In this document: positions 24,223 to 31,860 of the stretch, one piece after another
Numbering within the stretch: the first letter of the stretch is position 1
Layout: every line of letters begins with the position of its first letter
NCBI GenBank assembly: GCA_900770215.1
Contig: CAAGJW010000031.1
Coordinates: forward strand, 1-31,860
DNA: 31,860 nucleotides
Direction of reading: 5' to 3'
DNA from: Bacteroidales bacterium
Lineage (GTDB): Bacteria; Bacteroidota; Bacteroidia; Bacteroidales; Muribaculaceae
Program-made: the position numbers and the translations under genes
The notes under the pieces: generated by a model
Databases searched by the model: none
Seen by the model: the letters and a program-made list of their open reading frames with translations, nothing else
What the model was told of the DNA's origin: nothing

Positions 24223-26541
24223 ATGAGAAAAGATTTTCGCATTTTGTTGACAACAGCAATGCTGCTTCTTGCCAACACTGCTATTGCCCAGGGAGCAATA
24301 GGGCACAAAGTAAAAGGCACTATCACCGTCGCCACCCCGATTGTAAAAGAGGACTTCTCAAAGTTTACCGACGGCTCCGAAGAAAAGCCCTCGACAACCA
24401 ACATTGCCGCCAGCGGGGCCATAGCGGCTTCCTACACCTCGGTTGCAGGCTGGACAGGAGCATCAGTGTTTCAGGCTGGAGGAGCGGCTTATATAGGCAT
24501 GGACAATTCAGGTTTTTGGCCAGAGCCCGGGCGGATCGTCACGCCAGCATTTGACGCCACGGGCAACGATGCGGTCTATCATGTCAAGTTCCGCGCTCGC
24601 TCGTCGGCCAGCACCGACAACCTTATCGTGAACCGAAAGGGCAAAGGCAATACCAACGTTGCATTGACGAGCAACTGGCAGGAGTTCACCATCGACTATA
24701 CAAGCGCTACGGCTGCCGAGAAGATAACTTTCTCGCCTCAGAATCACGAGTGCTTCATTGATGACATTGATATTTATCAGACACATCAAGAAGAAGCCGA
24801 CGTCGCCCCTGAAGGCGCTGTGCTCTATGAGAACTTCAACAAGTTCACCGCCGGGACCGAAATGGCACCCAAGCAAGGCGACATCGCCGGTCATGACTAC
24901 ATCCCCGACACGTTGACCATGACTCCTGGGTGGCAAGGCAAGCATGTGTTTCAAGCTGGCGGCACAGCCTACCTGAGCAGCAAGGGCGAGAGCGACCTGG
25001 GCATCACCACCCCTGTCGTCGACCTCTCGGCCAACGCAGGAACCTTCACGCTGCAACTCAAGGCCAAACTTTATACCGGTGCACAAGCTGATTTGAAATC
25101 ATCGGTAATAGGATATCTCTATGAAGTTGAAAACGGCGTTCCTCAACTTGTAGAAACCCAATATGCCGACATATCCAACACATGGGCCGACTACTCAATG
25201 ACCTTTAACCGCGGTACTGCCAACAGCCAACTCACCATTGCCTTCTACGTGGGAGAAGGCTGGATCGACGACGTGGCACTTGTGCAACCCACCAGCACCG
25301 TCAAAGCACCAGTGGCAACCGAGTATTCTGACCTGACCGAGACCGGTTTCAATGCCAACTGGCTGCCTGTAGAAGGAGCACAATCCTACCTCGTGAGCGT
25401 GTATGAGCGCGGCAACGGCACGCGCACCTACGCCCTCCAGGATAAAGCCGTAACGGGCACTACATGTGCAGTGACAGGGCTCGACACTTCAAAGCCGTAT
25501 TATTACAACGTGAAGGCAGTAAAAGACGGAGTACAATCGGTCGAATCCAACCAAATCATGGTATTGGGCCTGCCTGTTGTGACCTTGCTCCCAGCATCAA
25601 GCGTAACGACAACCGGCTTCACTGCCAACTGGAAGTCGCTGAACCGAGCAACCACCTATATCGTCACTTCCTATGTCAATCACAAAGCAACCGAGCCAGA
25701 AACCTATGCCTTGATTGATGAAGATTTCAAAAAATTCAAATCGGGATCTATCGAGAAGCCCGACACCTGTGGCAATATTGAGTATAATGTGAATGATAAA
25801 TTTTCACGCGCCGACTGGATTGCGCGCAACCGCCTTGACATAAAAGGCGGCATCGGGCTCGACAACAGCGACCAAAGGCAATATGGCATTGCTTGGCTGC
25901 ACTCTCCCCTGCTTGACTTGTCGCACGACAACGGCAACGTGACTGTGACCTTGAGCACCTATGGCAGCGGAGCAAGACGCTTCAATGTGGCGCTGTGTGA
26001 TGCTGCTGGCCAGAAACTCTCGACGGTTGAATGCGCCGCAACCAATGCATGGAACACCGAGACAGTTGAGCTCACTGGCGGAACACAGACATCATACATA
26101 AGCATCGAGCTGCCCGAAAGCCAAACAGGATCGTTGTTTATCAATGCCTTGAAAGTCACTCAACAACTCGCCGCAGGCGACAGCATTACAGTTCCATACA
26201 TTGGAAAAGAAGTACCCAAACCCTACAAGGCCCAAGATGAGTATTCGGCCGATTTCGCAATCGACAATTGGGCCAAGAGCGACACCTATTCCTATACTGT
26301 GCAAGGGCGTCGCACGTTCACATCGGCCTTCATCCTGCCACGATACATCTACAGTCACAAGCAAGCGCCAGTTGTCGTCAACTATCCCGTTGCGACTGGC
26401 GTGAGCAATGCCTCAGTTTCTCAAGTTGCCAATGCAGTGATGCGCTACAATGTTGCTGGCCAACGCGTAGACGCCAACTACAAGGGAATACAGATAATAC
26501 GGCAAAGCGACGGCACTACGGTGAAGCGCATCGTTAGATAA
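24223..26541 (+). CDS. Secreted multidomain protein with fibronectin III and repeated beta-sandwich-like modules
   Basis: A 772-aa exported protein. Signal peptide 1-22 (MRKDFRILLTTAMLLLANTAIA). Three related modules open with D/N-F-x-K-F-x-x-G-x-x-x-K/P near residues 43, 203 and 498. The first two then show W-x-G-x-x-V-F-Q-A-G-G-x-A-Y and end in I-D-D-I/V, a pattern like jelly-roll binding domains. A fibronectin III domain lies at about 361-450 (TGFNANWLPVEGAQSYLVSV). A second begins at about 452 (TGFTANWKSLNRATTYIV) but is interrupted by module 3 and appears to resume near 665. The C-terminal tail (YNVAGQRVDANYKGIQIIRQ) resembles that of the LRR/GLUG proteins. Codon use is visibly less GC-rich than in its neighbours, perhaps from a different history. 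The ligand is unknown. No consensus promoter was found in 24041-24222. Confidence 0.8.
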   Translation: MRKDFRILLTTAMLLLANTAIAQGAIGHKVKGTITVATPIVKEDFSKFTDGSEEKPSTTNIAASGAIAASYTSVAGWTGASVFQAGGAAYIGMDNSGFWPEPGRIVTPAFDATGNDAVYHVKFRARSSASTDNLIVNRKGKGNTNVALTSNWQEFTIDYTSATAAEKITFSPQNHECFIDDIDIYQTHQEEADVAPEGAVLYENFNKFTAGTEMAPKQGDIAGHDYIPDTLTMTPGWQGKHVFQAGGTAYLSSKGESDLGITTPVVDLSANAGTFTLQLKAKLYTGAQADLKSSVIGYLYEVENGVPQLVETQYADISNTWADYSMTFNRGTANSQLTIAFYVGEGWIDDVALVQPTSTVKAPVATEYSDLTETGFNANWLPVEGAQSYLVSVYERGNGTRTYALQDKAVTGTTCAVTGLDTSKPYYYNVKAVKDGVQSVESNQIMVLGLPVVTLLPASSVTTTGFTANWKSLNRATTYIVTSYVNHKATEPETYALIDEDFKKFKSGSIEKPDTCGNIEYNVNDKFSRADWIARNRLDIKGGIGLDNSDQRQYGIAWLHSPLLDLSHDNGNVTVTLSTYGSGARRFNVALCDAAGQKLSTVECAATNAWNTETVELTGGTQTSYISIELPESQTGSLFINALKVTQQLAAGDSITVPYIGKEVPKPYKAQDEYSADFAIDNWAKSDTYSYTVQGRRTFTSAFILPRYIYSHKQAPVVVNYPVATGVSNASVSQVANAVMRYNVAGQRVDANYKGIQIIRQSDGTTVKRIVR

Positions 26542-26572
26542 TCGCTTGCAGGGTGTCAAGCATCTCTTAACC

Positions 26573-26617
26573 ATAAAACCGAGTAGAAGCCAGCATTTTT
26601 CTTCTACTCGGTTTTAT
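26573..26617 (+). terminator. Intrinsic terminator after the fibronectin III protein gene
   Basis: A perfect 17-bp stem, ATAAAACCGAGTAGAAG and its complement, with an 11-base loop; the distal arm ends GGTTTTAT. It lies about 30 bases after the stop. Confidence 0.88.
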
Positions 26618-26674
26618 CACACCCATCATCCAAGCTATATCATTAAAACTTTACTGGGGAATTACACTGCAAGA

Positions 26675-26716
26675 AAAAATGCCGGCAACTTGCACGGGCA
26701 AGTTGCCGACATTTTT
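26675..26716 (-). terminator. Terminator of tRNA-Leu
   Basis: The arms pair AAAAATG..GGCAACTTGC with GCAAGTTGCC..CATTTTT, leaving a short internal mismatch and a 4-base loop. On the minus strand it ends in TTTTTCTT. It starts six bases past the tRNA 3' end. Confidence 0.85.
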
Positions 26717-26722
26717 CCTGTG

Positions 26723-26805
26723 TGCGCCTGAAAGGACTCGAACCTTCACGACAGTGAGTCACCAGATCCTAAGTCTGGCGCGTCTACCAATTCCGCCACA
26801 AGCGC
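26723..26805 (-). tRNA. tRNA-Leu, anticodon UAG
   Basis: An 83-nt type II tRNA read on the minus strand. The acceptor stem is GCGCTTG / CAGGCGC with discriminator A. The D arm contains GGCGGAATTGGTAGACGC. The anticodon stem CCAGA/TCTGG holds the loop CTTAGGA, giving anticodon TAG. A variable arm typical of tRNA-Leu (TGACTCACTGTCGT) and the T-loop GGTTCGAGTCC follow. CCA is not encoded. It has its own promoter at 26818-26847 and its own terminator. Confidence 0.97.
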
Positions 26806-26817
26806 TGGTTGCTGGTG

Positions 26818-26847
26818 CAAAGATACGATTATTAATCAACAATCAAA
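26818..26847 (-). promoter_or_regulatory. tRNA-Leu promoter
   Basis: Minus strand: TTTG (26847-26844), 18 bases, TATCTTTG (26825-26818), with the mature tRNA starting 13 bases on. The -33 element is formed by the T run of the neighbouring S41 protease terminator. Confidence 0.75.
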
Positions 26848-26868
26848 AAAAACACGGCTGTGTTTTTT
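26847..26868 (-). terminator. Terminator of the topoisomerase/DUF3316/S41 operon
   Basis: A perfect 9-bp stem AAAAAACAC / GTGTTTTTT with a 4-base loop. On the minus strand it continues into a run of eight T. It begins about 24 bases past the S41 protease stop. Confidence 0.88.
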
Positions 26869-26891
26869 AGTCTTGCCTGCTGCAAGGGGCG

Positions 26892-27929
26892 TCAGCGCTC
26901 AGGGGCCTGGCCGCCGTGCTGGGCAGCCAGGATGGCGATGGCGGTGTCGAGAATGGTGTCGCGGCCGGCTTGCTTGTCGGCATCGGTGATGTTGACCTCA
27001 TAGTCGGGGGCAACACCAAACTCGGTGAGCTCGCCGTGAGCATCGCGTATCTGTGCTGCCGAGAAGCGCACGCTCCAGCCGCAGGGCAGGTCGGCGGTGA
27101 AGGGCAGACCGCAGCCGCCGCCGGTGGTGTCGCCCACGACAGTGACACCGGGCAGATGCTTCATGATCGAGACAAAATTGTTGGCCGCCGAGAAGCTGGC
27201 ACGGTTGCACAGCACCACCACAGGCTTGCTATAGTGCACGCGGTGGGCATCGGGGGTGAAATAGTAGTCGTAGGGCTTGGAGAAGTCGTCGTGCCCGGGA
27301 CCGGTCTTGTGGCTCAGGCTGCCCACCAGGGTCTTGCTGGTGATGAAGCGCTTGACGAGGGTCTCGACATTGGTGAGGTAGCCGCCGCCGTTGCTGCGCA
27401 CGTCGATGATGAGCCCGTCGCTGCTGGCCAGGTAGCTCAGTATGGCGTCGAGGTTGCCCTCGCCTATCTTGTTCTCAAAGCTGCCATAGTACATGTAGCC
27501 CAGGTTGTTGCTCAAGATCTGGTACTTGATACCGCTCACGTTGCGATAGTCGAAGTTGAGGTAGTGCTCGTCGATGATGCGGCGGTCATAGTTCACGGGG
27601 TATTGCTCCCATATCCAATAGCGCGACACGTCGCTGCCCGAGATGAGATTGGTGTGCCCGTCTTTGAGCTCCTTGAGCATGTCGCCGCACAGGTCGAAGA
27701 GCTCGCCGGCGCTCATGCCAGGAGCGAGCTTGGCGCGATACACGTTGCCCACCGAGTCCCAGTCCACATTTTTGTACTTGAAGAAGGTGTAGTGCTCGTC
27801 GATGATGGTCCACAGGGCGTCGAAGTTGCCCTGGGCGTCGTTGGAAAACTCCTCTTGCTCGTGGCAGGCCGAGAGCAGCAGTAGCAAGCCCAAAGAGAGC
27901 AGGATGATGCGTGGTGACAAATGTTGCAT
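26892..27929 (-). CDS. S41-family peptidase, lipoprotein
   Basis: A 345-aa protein. The type II signal peptide ends at lipobox LSAC (Cys22), so it is predicted to be a lipoprotein. The S41 (C-terminal processing/tricorn-like) domain shows LKELKDGHTNL (His92), GLIIDVRSNGGGYL, the nucleophile region NRASFSAANNFV (Ser245) and VVGDTTGGGCGLPF, followed by TEFGVAPD (Glu303). The Lys of the CtpA Ser-Lys dyad is replaced by Gly in the TTGGG segment; with His92 and Glu303 present, a tricorn/CPAF-type Ser-His-Glu arrangement is more likely (family knowledge plus inference). No PDZ domain is evident. The substrate is unknown. The start at 27929 is chosen because it opens the signal peptide directly; an upstream ATG at 27953 is possible. 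It is third in an operon, 58 bases after the DUF3316-like gene. Confidence 0.88.
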   Translation of the reverse strand: MQHLSPRIILLSLGLLLLLSACHEQEEFSNDAQGNFDALWTIIDEHYTFFKYKNVDWDSVGNVYRAKLAPGMSAGELFDLCGDMLKELKDGHTNLISGSDVSRYWIWEQYPVNYDRRIIDEHYLNFDYRNVSGIKYQILSNNLGYMYYGSFENKIGEGNLDAILSYLASSDGLIIDVRSNGGGYLTNVETLVKRFITSKTLVGSLSHKTGPGHDDFSKPYDYYFTPDAHRVHYSKPVVVLCNRASFSAANNFVSIMKHLPGVTVVGDTTGGGCGLPFTADLPCGWSVRFSAAQIRDAHGELTEFGVAPDYEVNITDADKQAGRDTILDTAIAILAAQHGGQAPER

Positions 27930-27987
27930 GATGATGGAAGGATAAGAAAACAATGATTGGTGAGAAACACATGCCGGCAGCGCCCGC

Positions 27988-28869
27988 CTAGTACTGTGGC
28001 GACACCACGGTGCCCCGGGGTTTCTTGCCGTGGTGCAGGCTGAGCAGCTCGCCCCCTATGCCTATGACCAGGGCATGAGTGAAGATGTGGGTGTTGATGT
28101 GGTTCACCCACGAGGTCTCGATGCGGCCGCGGTAGCCCAGGCGCAGGATGGTGCCGCCCAGCCGCCAGTCGGCCGTGAGGGCATGGGTGAGGTCGAAGCG
28201 GTTGCCCCACCACCCAAAGTGCACCAGGCCACGGTGGTTGCCCACATATATTTCATAATAGGCCTCGTCGTAGTCGGGCGAGAAAAAAGCTCCCGCCACA
28301 GGCAGCGAGCCCTCGTAGCGCAGGCTGAGCCGGCGGCCCAGCAGGCGCGTGTTCCACACGGCCATGGCATTGACACCCACGGCCCAGTGTATCTTGGCAG
28401 TAGCCACATTGTTGCTGTTGTTGCCATTGTAGATGGCTCCGCCACGCAACTGGGTCATGGGGCCTATCATGAGCTGGGTGCCATGCAGGCCGCCAGGATT
28501 GTACCAACGGTGCATCAAGGCCCAGCGCCCCTCGAGCATGAGCGAGTGCATGGTGTGGTTGCCAGCCGGGTTGCGCGTGTGGTCGTAGTCGATGCCCACC
28601 TCGAGCTGACGTGTCCACCTGCGTGGAGCAAAACCTGTGGCCTGAAAGTGCTCATAGCCCAGGCGCACATTCTGACCATGATAGGCGATGGGGGTCATGT
28701 AGGTGTCGAGCAGCGAGGCATGGCCCACGTCGAGGGTGAACATGCTCACCACAGGGCGCAGCACCTGGGCAGCAGTGTCGCTCTCAGCCTGGCAATGGGC
28801 GGGAAACGCTGCACTCACAGCAAGCGCAAGGGCCAATGCCATCGTCTTAATTGTCGCGAGGCTTCTCAT
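27988..28869 (-). CDS. DUF3316-like outer-membrane protein
   Basis: A 293-aa exported protein. Signal peptide about 1-27 (MRSLATIKTMALALALAVSA, cleaved near CQA). The body consists of alternating beta strands (LDVGHASLLDTYMTPIAYHG, WALMHRWYNPGG, LRLGYRGRIETSWVNH) and a conserved L-D-T-Y-M-T-P-x-x-Y/H-G segment resembling DUF3316 of Bacteroidales. The fold is probably an outer-membrane beta-barrel; the function is unknown. The start at 28869 overlaps the end of the topoisomerase gene by 23 bases, while the ATG at 28842 follows that stop by four bases. The longer form has the better charged N-region for a signal peptide. Translational coupling with the topoisomerase gene is likely. Confidence 0.7.
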   Translation of the reverse strand: MRSLATIKTMALALALAVSAAFPAHCQAESDTAAQVLRPVVSMFTLDVGHASLLDTYMTPIAYHGQNVRLGYEHFQATGFAPRRWTRQLEVGIDYDHTRNPAGNHTMHSLMLEGRWALMHRWYNPGGLHGTQLMIGPMTQLRGGAIYNGNNSNNVATAKIHWAVGVNAMAVWNTRLLGRRLSLRYEGSLPVAGAFFSPDYDEAYYEIYVGNHRGLVHFGWWGNRFDLTHALTADWRLGGTILRLGYRGRIETSWVNHINTHIFTHALVIGIGGELLSLHHGKKPRGTVVSPQY

Positions 28870-31588
28870 CGTCGTCATCGTTGCCGTTGTCAAAGAGGCG
28901 AGTCTGGCCCGTGAGGCGGTCGCGCACCTCTCGCTGGTCAATCACATCGGTGGCTGTATCATCATCGCTATCGGCAATGCCTTCAACCGGAGCAATGTCG
29001 GTCGTGGGAGCCTCCGCCTCGGGCACCTGGCGAGGCTCCAGCTCGGTCACGGTGTCGATGGCATAGTTACTCACACGCTTGCCTTTGGCCTTGAAGCTCT
29101 TGACACCTATATACTCGTCGGCATCGATCACAAGGCTGTCGCGGAAGGCGTCGCCGCCGCCAAATTTCACCTCAAAGCGCGGATAGCGCTCATCGGTGAG
29201 CAACAGCAGACGCGAGTCGGGGTTGCCGCCCGTCATGCTCTGCTTCTTGGCGCTGTCGTCGAGCGTGAACCGCTTGATGTAGTAGTAGCCCTGGTCGGCA
29301 TCGTCGACAATGGCCGTCCACACCTTGCCTTCTTGATATTTCTCGATGCGCAATATGCCCTCCTCATAGTGGTTGTTCTCGTCGCTGGTGGTGGTGTAGA
29401 AGTCGCCGTTGCTCATCACGACCAGCACGTGGTCCTCGCCGCTGAACTTGCCCAGCGAGTAGCCGTGGCCCTCATAGTTGATGCGCAGAATGTCGGGATC
29501 GAACCACACCTCGCGGTCACCCAGCGTTGAGATGCCATGCTCCTTGAGCGAGATGCGGTGCACCTCGTTTTTGGTCACGATATTGCCGCGGGCCGTCTTG
29601 CCCTTGATGGCAAGTTTGGAGAGGTCGACGTCGAATTGCAACACCTTGAGGCGGAACTTAGGCTTGAGTGTGACGCGCAGCACCTCGGCCTCGCCATTGG
29701 GGTTGGCAGTGAACCACAGTATCTTGCTGCCTGGCTTGCCCATAGTCACGTCATACTCCTTGTCGCGCGTGACACCCGTCACCGCAAAACGCTTCATGTA
29801 GACGATGCCGCCGCGGCCGTCCTGGTAGAGCACGTTGTAGATAGTGCGCTTGTCGTTGCGGTTGAACACGTTCACATAGAGCACATTCTTGCCCACATAC
29901 ACCTTGTCGCTCACCTTGATGACCTTGTACTTGCCATCTTTGTAGAAAATGATGATGTCGTCGATGTCGCTGCAATTGCACACGTACTCATCTTTCTTCA
30001 ACCCGGTGCCCAGGAAGCCGTCGGCACGGTTGATGTAGAGCTTCTCATTGGCCACAGCCACCTTCGAGGCCACAATGGTGTCGAAGTCGCGCACGATGGT
30101 GCGACGCGGGTGCTGAGCGCCGTATTTCTTTTTCAAGTTGGTATACCACTCGATAGTGTAGTCGACCAAGTGAGCCAGCTTGTTGTCGATGTCGGCAATG
30201 CGGTCGTTGAGCATCGCGATATAGTTGTTGGCCTTGTCGCTGTTGAACTTCAGGATGCGGCCCATCTTTATCTCGAGCAGCTTCAAGATATCGTCGCGCG
30301 TCACCTCACGGTAGAACTTGGGCTTGAACGGGTCGAGCCGCTTATCGATGTGAGCCACAGCAGCGTCAAGATCCTTCGACTGCTCAAAGGGGCGGTCCTT
30401 GTAGATGCGCTCCTCGATAAAGATTTTCTCGAGCGAGGCAAAGAAGAGCGACTCCTCACTGTCGTGTCGCTGGTACTTGAGCTCCTTCTCCAGTATGTCC
30501 TTGGTGCGGTCAACACTGAAGCGCAGCAGGTCGCTCACCGTGAGAAACTGCGGTTTCTCGTCTTTGATCACGCAGCAGCAAGGCGATATGCTGGTCTCGC
30601 AGTCGGTGAAGGCATAGAGGGCATCGATGGCGTTGTCGCTCGAGGTGCCAGGCATCAAGGTCACAATGATCTCGGCAGTCGAGGCGGTGTTGTCGTCGAT
30701 TTTCTTAATCTTGATTTTACCCTTCTCGTTGGCTTTGGTCATCGACTTGATGAGCACATCGGTGGTTTTGCCATAGGGCACATCCTTCACCAGCAATGTC
30801 TTGTTGTCGATTTTCTCAATCTTGGTGCGCACCCTCACCGTGCCGCCGCGCTCACCGTCCTTGTAATTGCTCACATCGATATAGCCGCCTGTGGGGAAAT
30901 CGGGATACAAGTGAAACTCCTCGCCCTTGAGATAGGCCACGGCAGCATCGATGATCTCGTTGAAGTTATGAGGCAGTATCTTGCACGAGAGACCCACAGC
31001 GATGCCCTCGGCGCCCTGCGCCAGCAGCAGCGGGAACTTGGCCGGCAATGTGATGGGCTCTTTGTTCATGCCATCGTAGCTCAGCGTCCAGTCGGTCACC
31101 TTAGGGTCAAAGACCACGTCGAGCGCAAACTCCGACAGTCGCGCCTCAATATAACGGCCGGCTGCAGCACCGTCGCCAGTGAGGATATTGCCCCAGTTAC
31201 CTTGCGTGTCGATGAGCAGACCTTTCTGACCCAGTTGCACCAGCGCCGAGTAGATCGAGGCATCGCCGTGCGGGTGATAGTGCATCGTGTCGCCCACGAT
31301 GCCAGCCACCTTGTTGTAATGGCCGTTGTCACTCTCCTTCATCACATGCATGATGCGGCGCTGCACCGGTTTGAAACCATCCTCAATGTGGGGCACGGCA
31401 CGTTCCAGTATCACATAGCTTGCATAGTCGAGAAACCAGTTCTCATACATGCCCGAAAGCTGCAATTTCTTGTCTTTGGGAACCTGATAGGTTGAGTGCG
31501 CGCTCGGCTGTACCGCATCATCGCCTGCTGCTGGCTTGGCATCCTGCCCAGCAGTCAACTCATCGGGATCTTGTTCGTTTTCTTTCAT
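28847..31588 (-). CDS. parC: Type IIA DNA topoisomerase subunit A (topoisomerase IV/gyrase A type)
   Basis: A 913-aa cytoplasmic enzyme subunit that cuts and rejoins DNA together with a GyrB/ParE partner, which is not in this window. The breakage-reunion domain shows YASYVILERAVPHIEDGFKP, QRRIMHVM, HPHGDASIYSALVQLGQKG and GRYIEARL, with the catalytic Tyr146. A long tower/coiled-coil region spans about 390-520. The C-terminal beta-pinwheel has degenerate repeats (GRGGIVYMKRF, YYYIKRF) with no clear GyrA box (QRRGGKG), which favours topoisomerase IV (parC) over gyrase. An acidic tail ends the protein (DNGNDDDDEKPRDN). The start at 31588 is set by the promoter at 31624-31656; an ATG at 31615 would lie at the transcription start. 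It is first in an operon with the DUF3316-like and S41 protease genes. Confidence 0.92.
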   Translation of the reverse strand: MKENEQDPDELTAGQDAKPAAGDDAVQPSAHSTYQVPKDKKLQLSGMYENWFLDYASYVILERAVPHIEDGFKPVQRRIMHVMKESDNGHYNKVAGIVGDTMHYHPHGDASIYSALVQLGQKGLLIDTQGNWGNILTGDGAAAGRYIEARLSEFALDVVFDPKVTDWTLSYDGMNKEPITLPAKFPLLLAQGAEGIAVGLSCKILPHNFNEIIDAAVAYLKGEEFHLYPDFPTGGYIDVSNYKDGERGGTVRVRTKIEKIDNKTLLVKDVPYGKTTDVLIKSMTKANEKGKIKIKKIDDNTASTAEIIVTLMPGTSSDNAIDALYAFTDCETSISPCCCVIKDEKPQFLTVSDLLRFSVDRTKDILEKELKYQRHDSEESLFFASLEKIFIEERIYKDRPFEQSKDLDAAVAHIDKRLDPFKPKFYREVTRDDILKLLEIKMGRILKFNSDKANNYIAMLNDRIADIDNKLAHLVDYTIEWYTNLKKKYGAQHPRRTIVRDFDTIVASKVAVANEKLYINRADGFLGTGLKKDEYVCNCSDIDDIIIFYKDGKYKVIKVSDKVYVGKNVLYVNVFNRNDKRTIYNVLYQDGRGGIVYMKRFAVTGVTRDKEYDVTMGKPGSKILWFTANPNGEAEVLRVTLKPKFRLKVLQFDVDLSKLAIKGKTARGNIVTKNEVHRISLKEHGISTLGDREVWFDPDILRINYEGHGYSLGKFSGEDHVLVVMSNGDFYTTTSDENNHYEEGILRIEKYQEGKVWTAIVDDADQGYYYIKRFTLDDSAKKQSMTGGNPDSRLLLLTDERYPRFEVKFGGGDAFRDSLVIDADEYIGVKSFKAKGKRVSNYAIDTVTELEPRQVPEAEAPTTDIAPVEGIADSDDDTATDVIDQREVRDRLTGQTRLFDNGNDDDDEKPRDN

Positions 31589-31623
31589 ATAGTAAAATTG
31601 ATGCAAAGTGAGCAATTAACCTA

Positions 31624-31656
31624 CAAAATTACAAAAATTGGCCCTACAATCCAAAA
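31624..31656 (-). promoter_or_regulatory. Promoter of the topoisomerase operon
   Basis: Minus strand: TTTTG (31656-31652), 20 bases, TAATTTTG (31631-31624). It gives a leader of about 30 nt before the ATG at 31588. Confidence 0.78.
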
Positions 31657-31700
31657 TCAAAAAAAATTCAGCACATAGGCCACATCATGTGCAGGCACAC

Positions 31701-31752
31701 AAAAAAAAGAGAGAGCGCAGGTTGAGGAATGTTCCTCTCGCTGTGCTCTCTC
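31701..31752 (-). terminator. Terminator of the rRNA operon
   Basis: A 12-bp stem GAGAGAGCGCAG / CTGTGCTCTCTC with one G-T pair. The loop carries a GAGGAA/TTCCTC hairpin, and the stem is followed on the minus strand by eight T. It begins about nine bases past the 5S end. Confidence 0.88.
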
Positions 31753-31760
31753 GCCTTGTA

Positions 31761-31860
<100 letters not shown>

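Noticed and set aside
26916..27884. A 322-codon plus-strand frame opposite the S41 protease
   Set aside because: Shadow frame of a well-supported gene; no motifs.
29537..31495. A 652-codon plus-strand frame opposite the topoisomerase gene
   Set aside because: Leu/Val/Ala/His-rich shadow of a well-supported gene.

Overview
The window looks like a chromosomal segment of a gut-type Bacteroidota, order Bacteroidales (possibly Muribaculaceae or Prevotellaceae; the genus cannot be fixed by eye). The evidence is promoters of the Bacteroidota form (TTTG, 18-20 bp, TAnnTTTG), families typical of the phylum (DUF3127, DUF3316-like, GLUG-repeat and leucine-rich surface proteins with a short conserved C-terminal tail), and housekeeping genes of Bacteroidota type (alaS, a topoisomerase subunit A of about 910 residues).

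Positions 1-16950 hold a surface-protein locus, all on the minus strand. In transcription order it contains LRR2 (EF-hand-like loop plus leucine-rich repeats, 667 aa), GLUG2 (2030 aa), GLUG1 (a 2008-codon frame cut by one in-frame TAA), a Crp/Fnr-family regulator, and LRR1 (a short LRR2 paralogue that stops early and lacks the shared tail). LRR2, GLUG1 and LRR1 are each preceded by the same 63-bp promoter module, which aligns without gaps. It consists of a GTnnCAAAAAT box, a palindrome TTAATCTAkATTAA, exactly 21 variable bases, and TAAATTTG. GLUG2 has no copy and probably depends on read-through from LRR2. This co-regulated family, with its own Crp/Fnr-type gene, is the most unusual part of the window.

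Positions 17000-23100 are mostly housekeeping. They hold an OmpA-family porin with two promoters, a lipoprotein metallophosphoesterase overlapping a small putative outer-membrane protein gene, and alaS. A MerR-family gene diverges from alaS, and a perfect inverted repeat lies in the spacer of the alaS promoter. Positions 23588-26620 hold a DUF3127 protein with an SSB-like acidic tip and a 772-aa secreted protein with fibronectin III and repeated beta-sandwich-like modules. Positions 26675-31660 hold tRNA-Leu(UAG), an S41 protease lipoprotein, a DUF3316-like outer-membrane protein and the topoisomerase IV/gyrase subunit A; the last three form an operon led by the topoisomerase. The window ends inside a 5S rRNA gene, the 3' end of an rRNA operon on the minus strand.

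All assignments come from reading sequence motifs; no database search was run.
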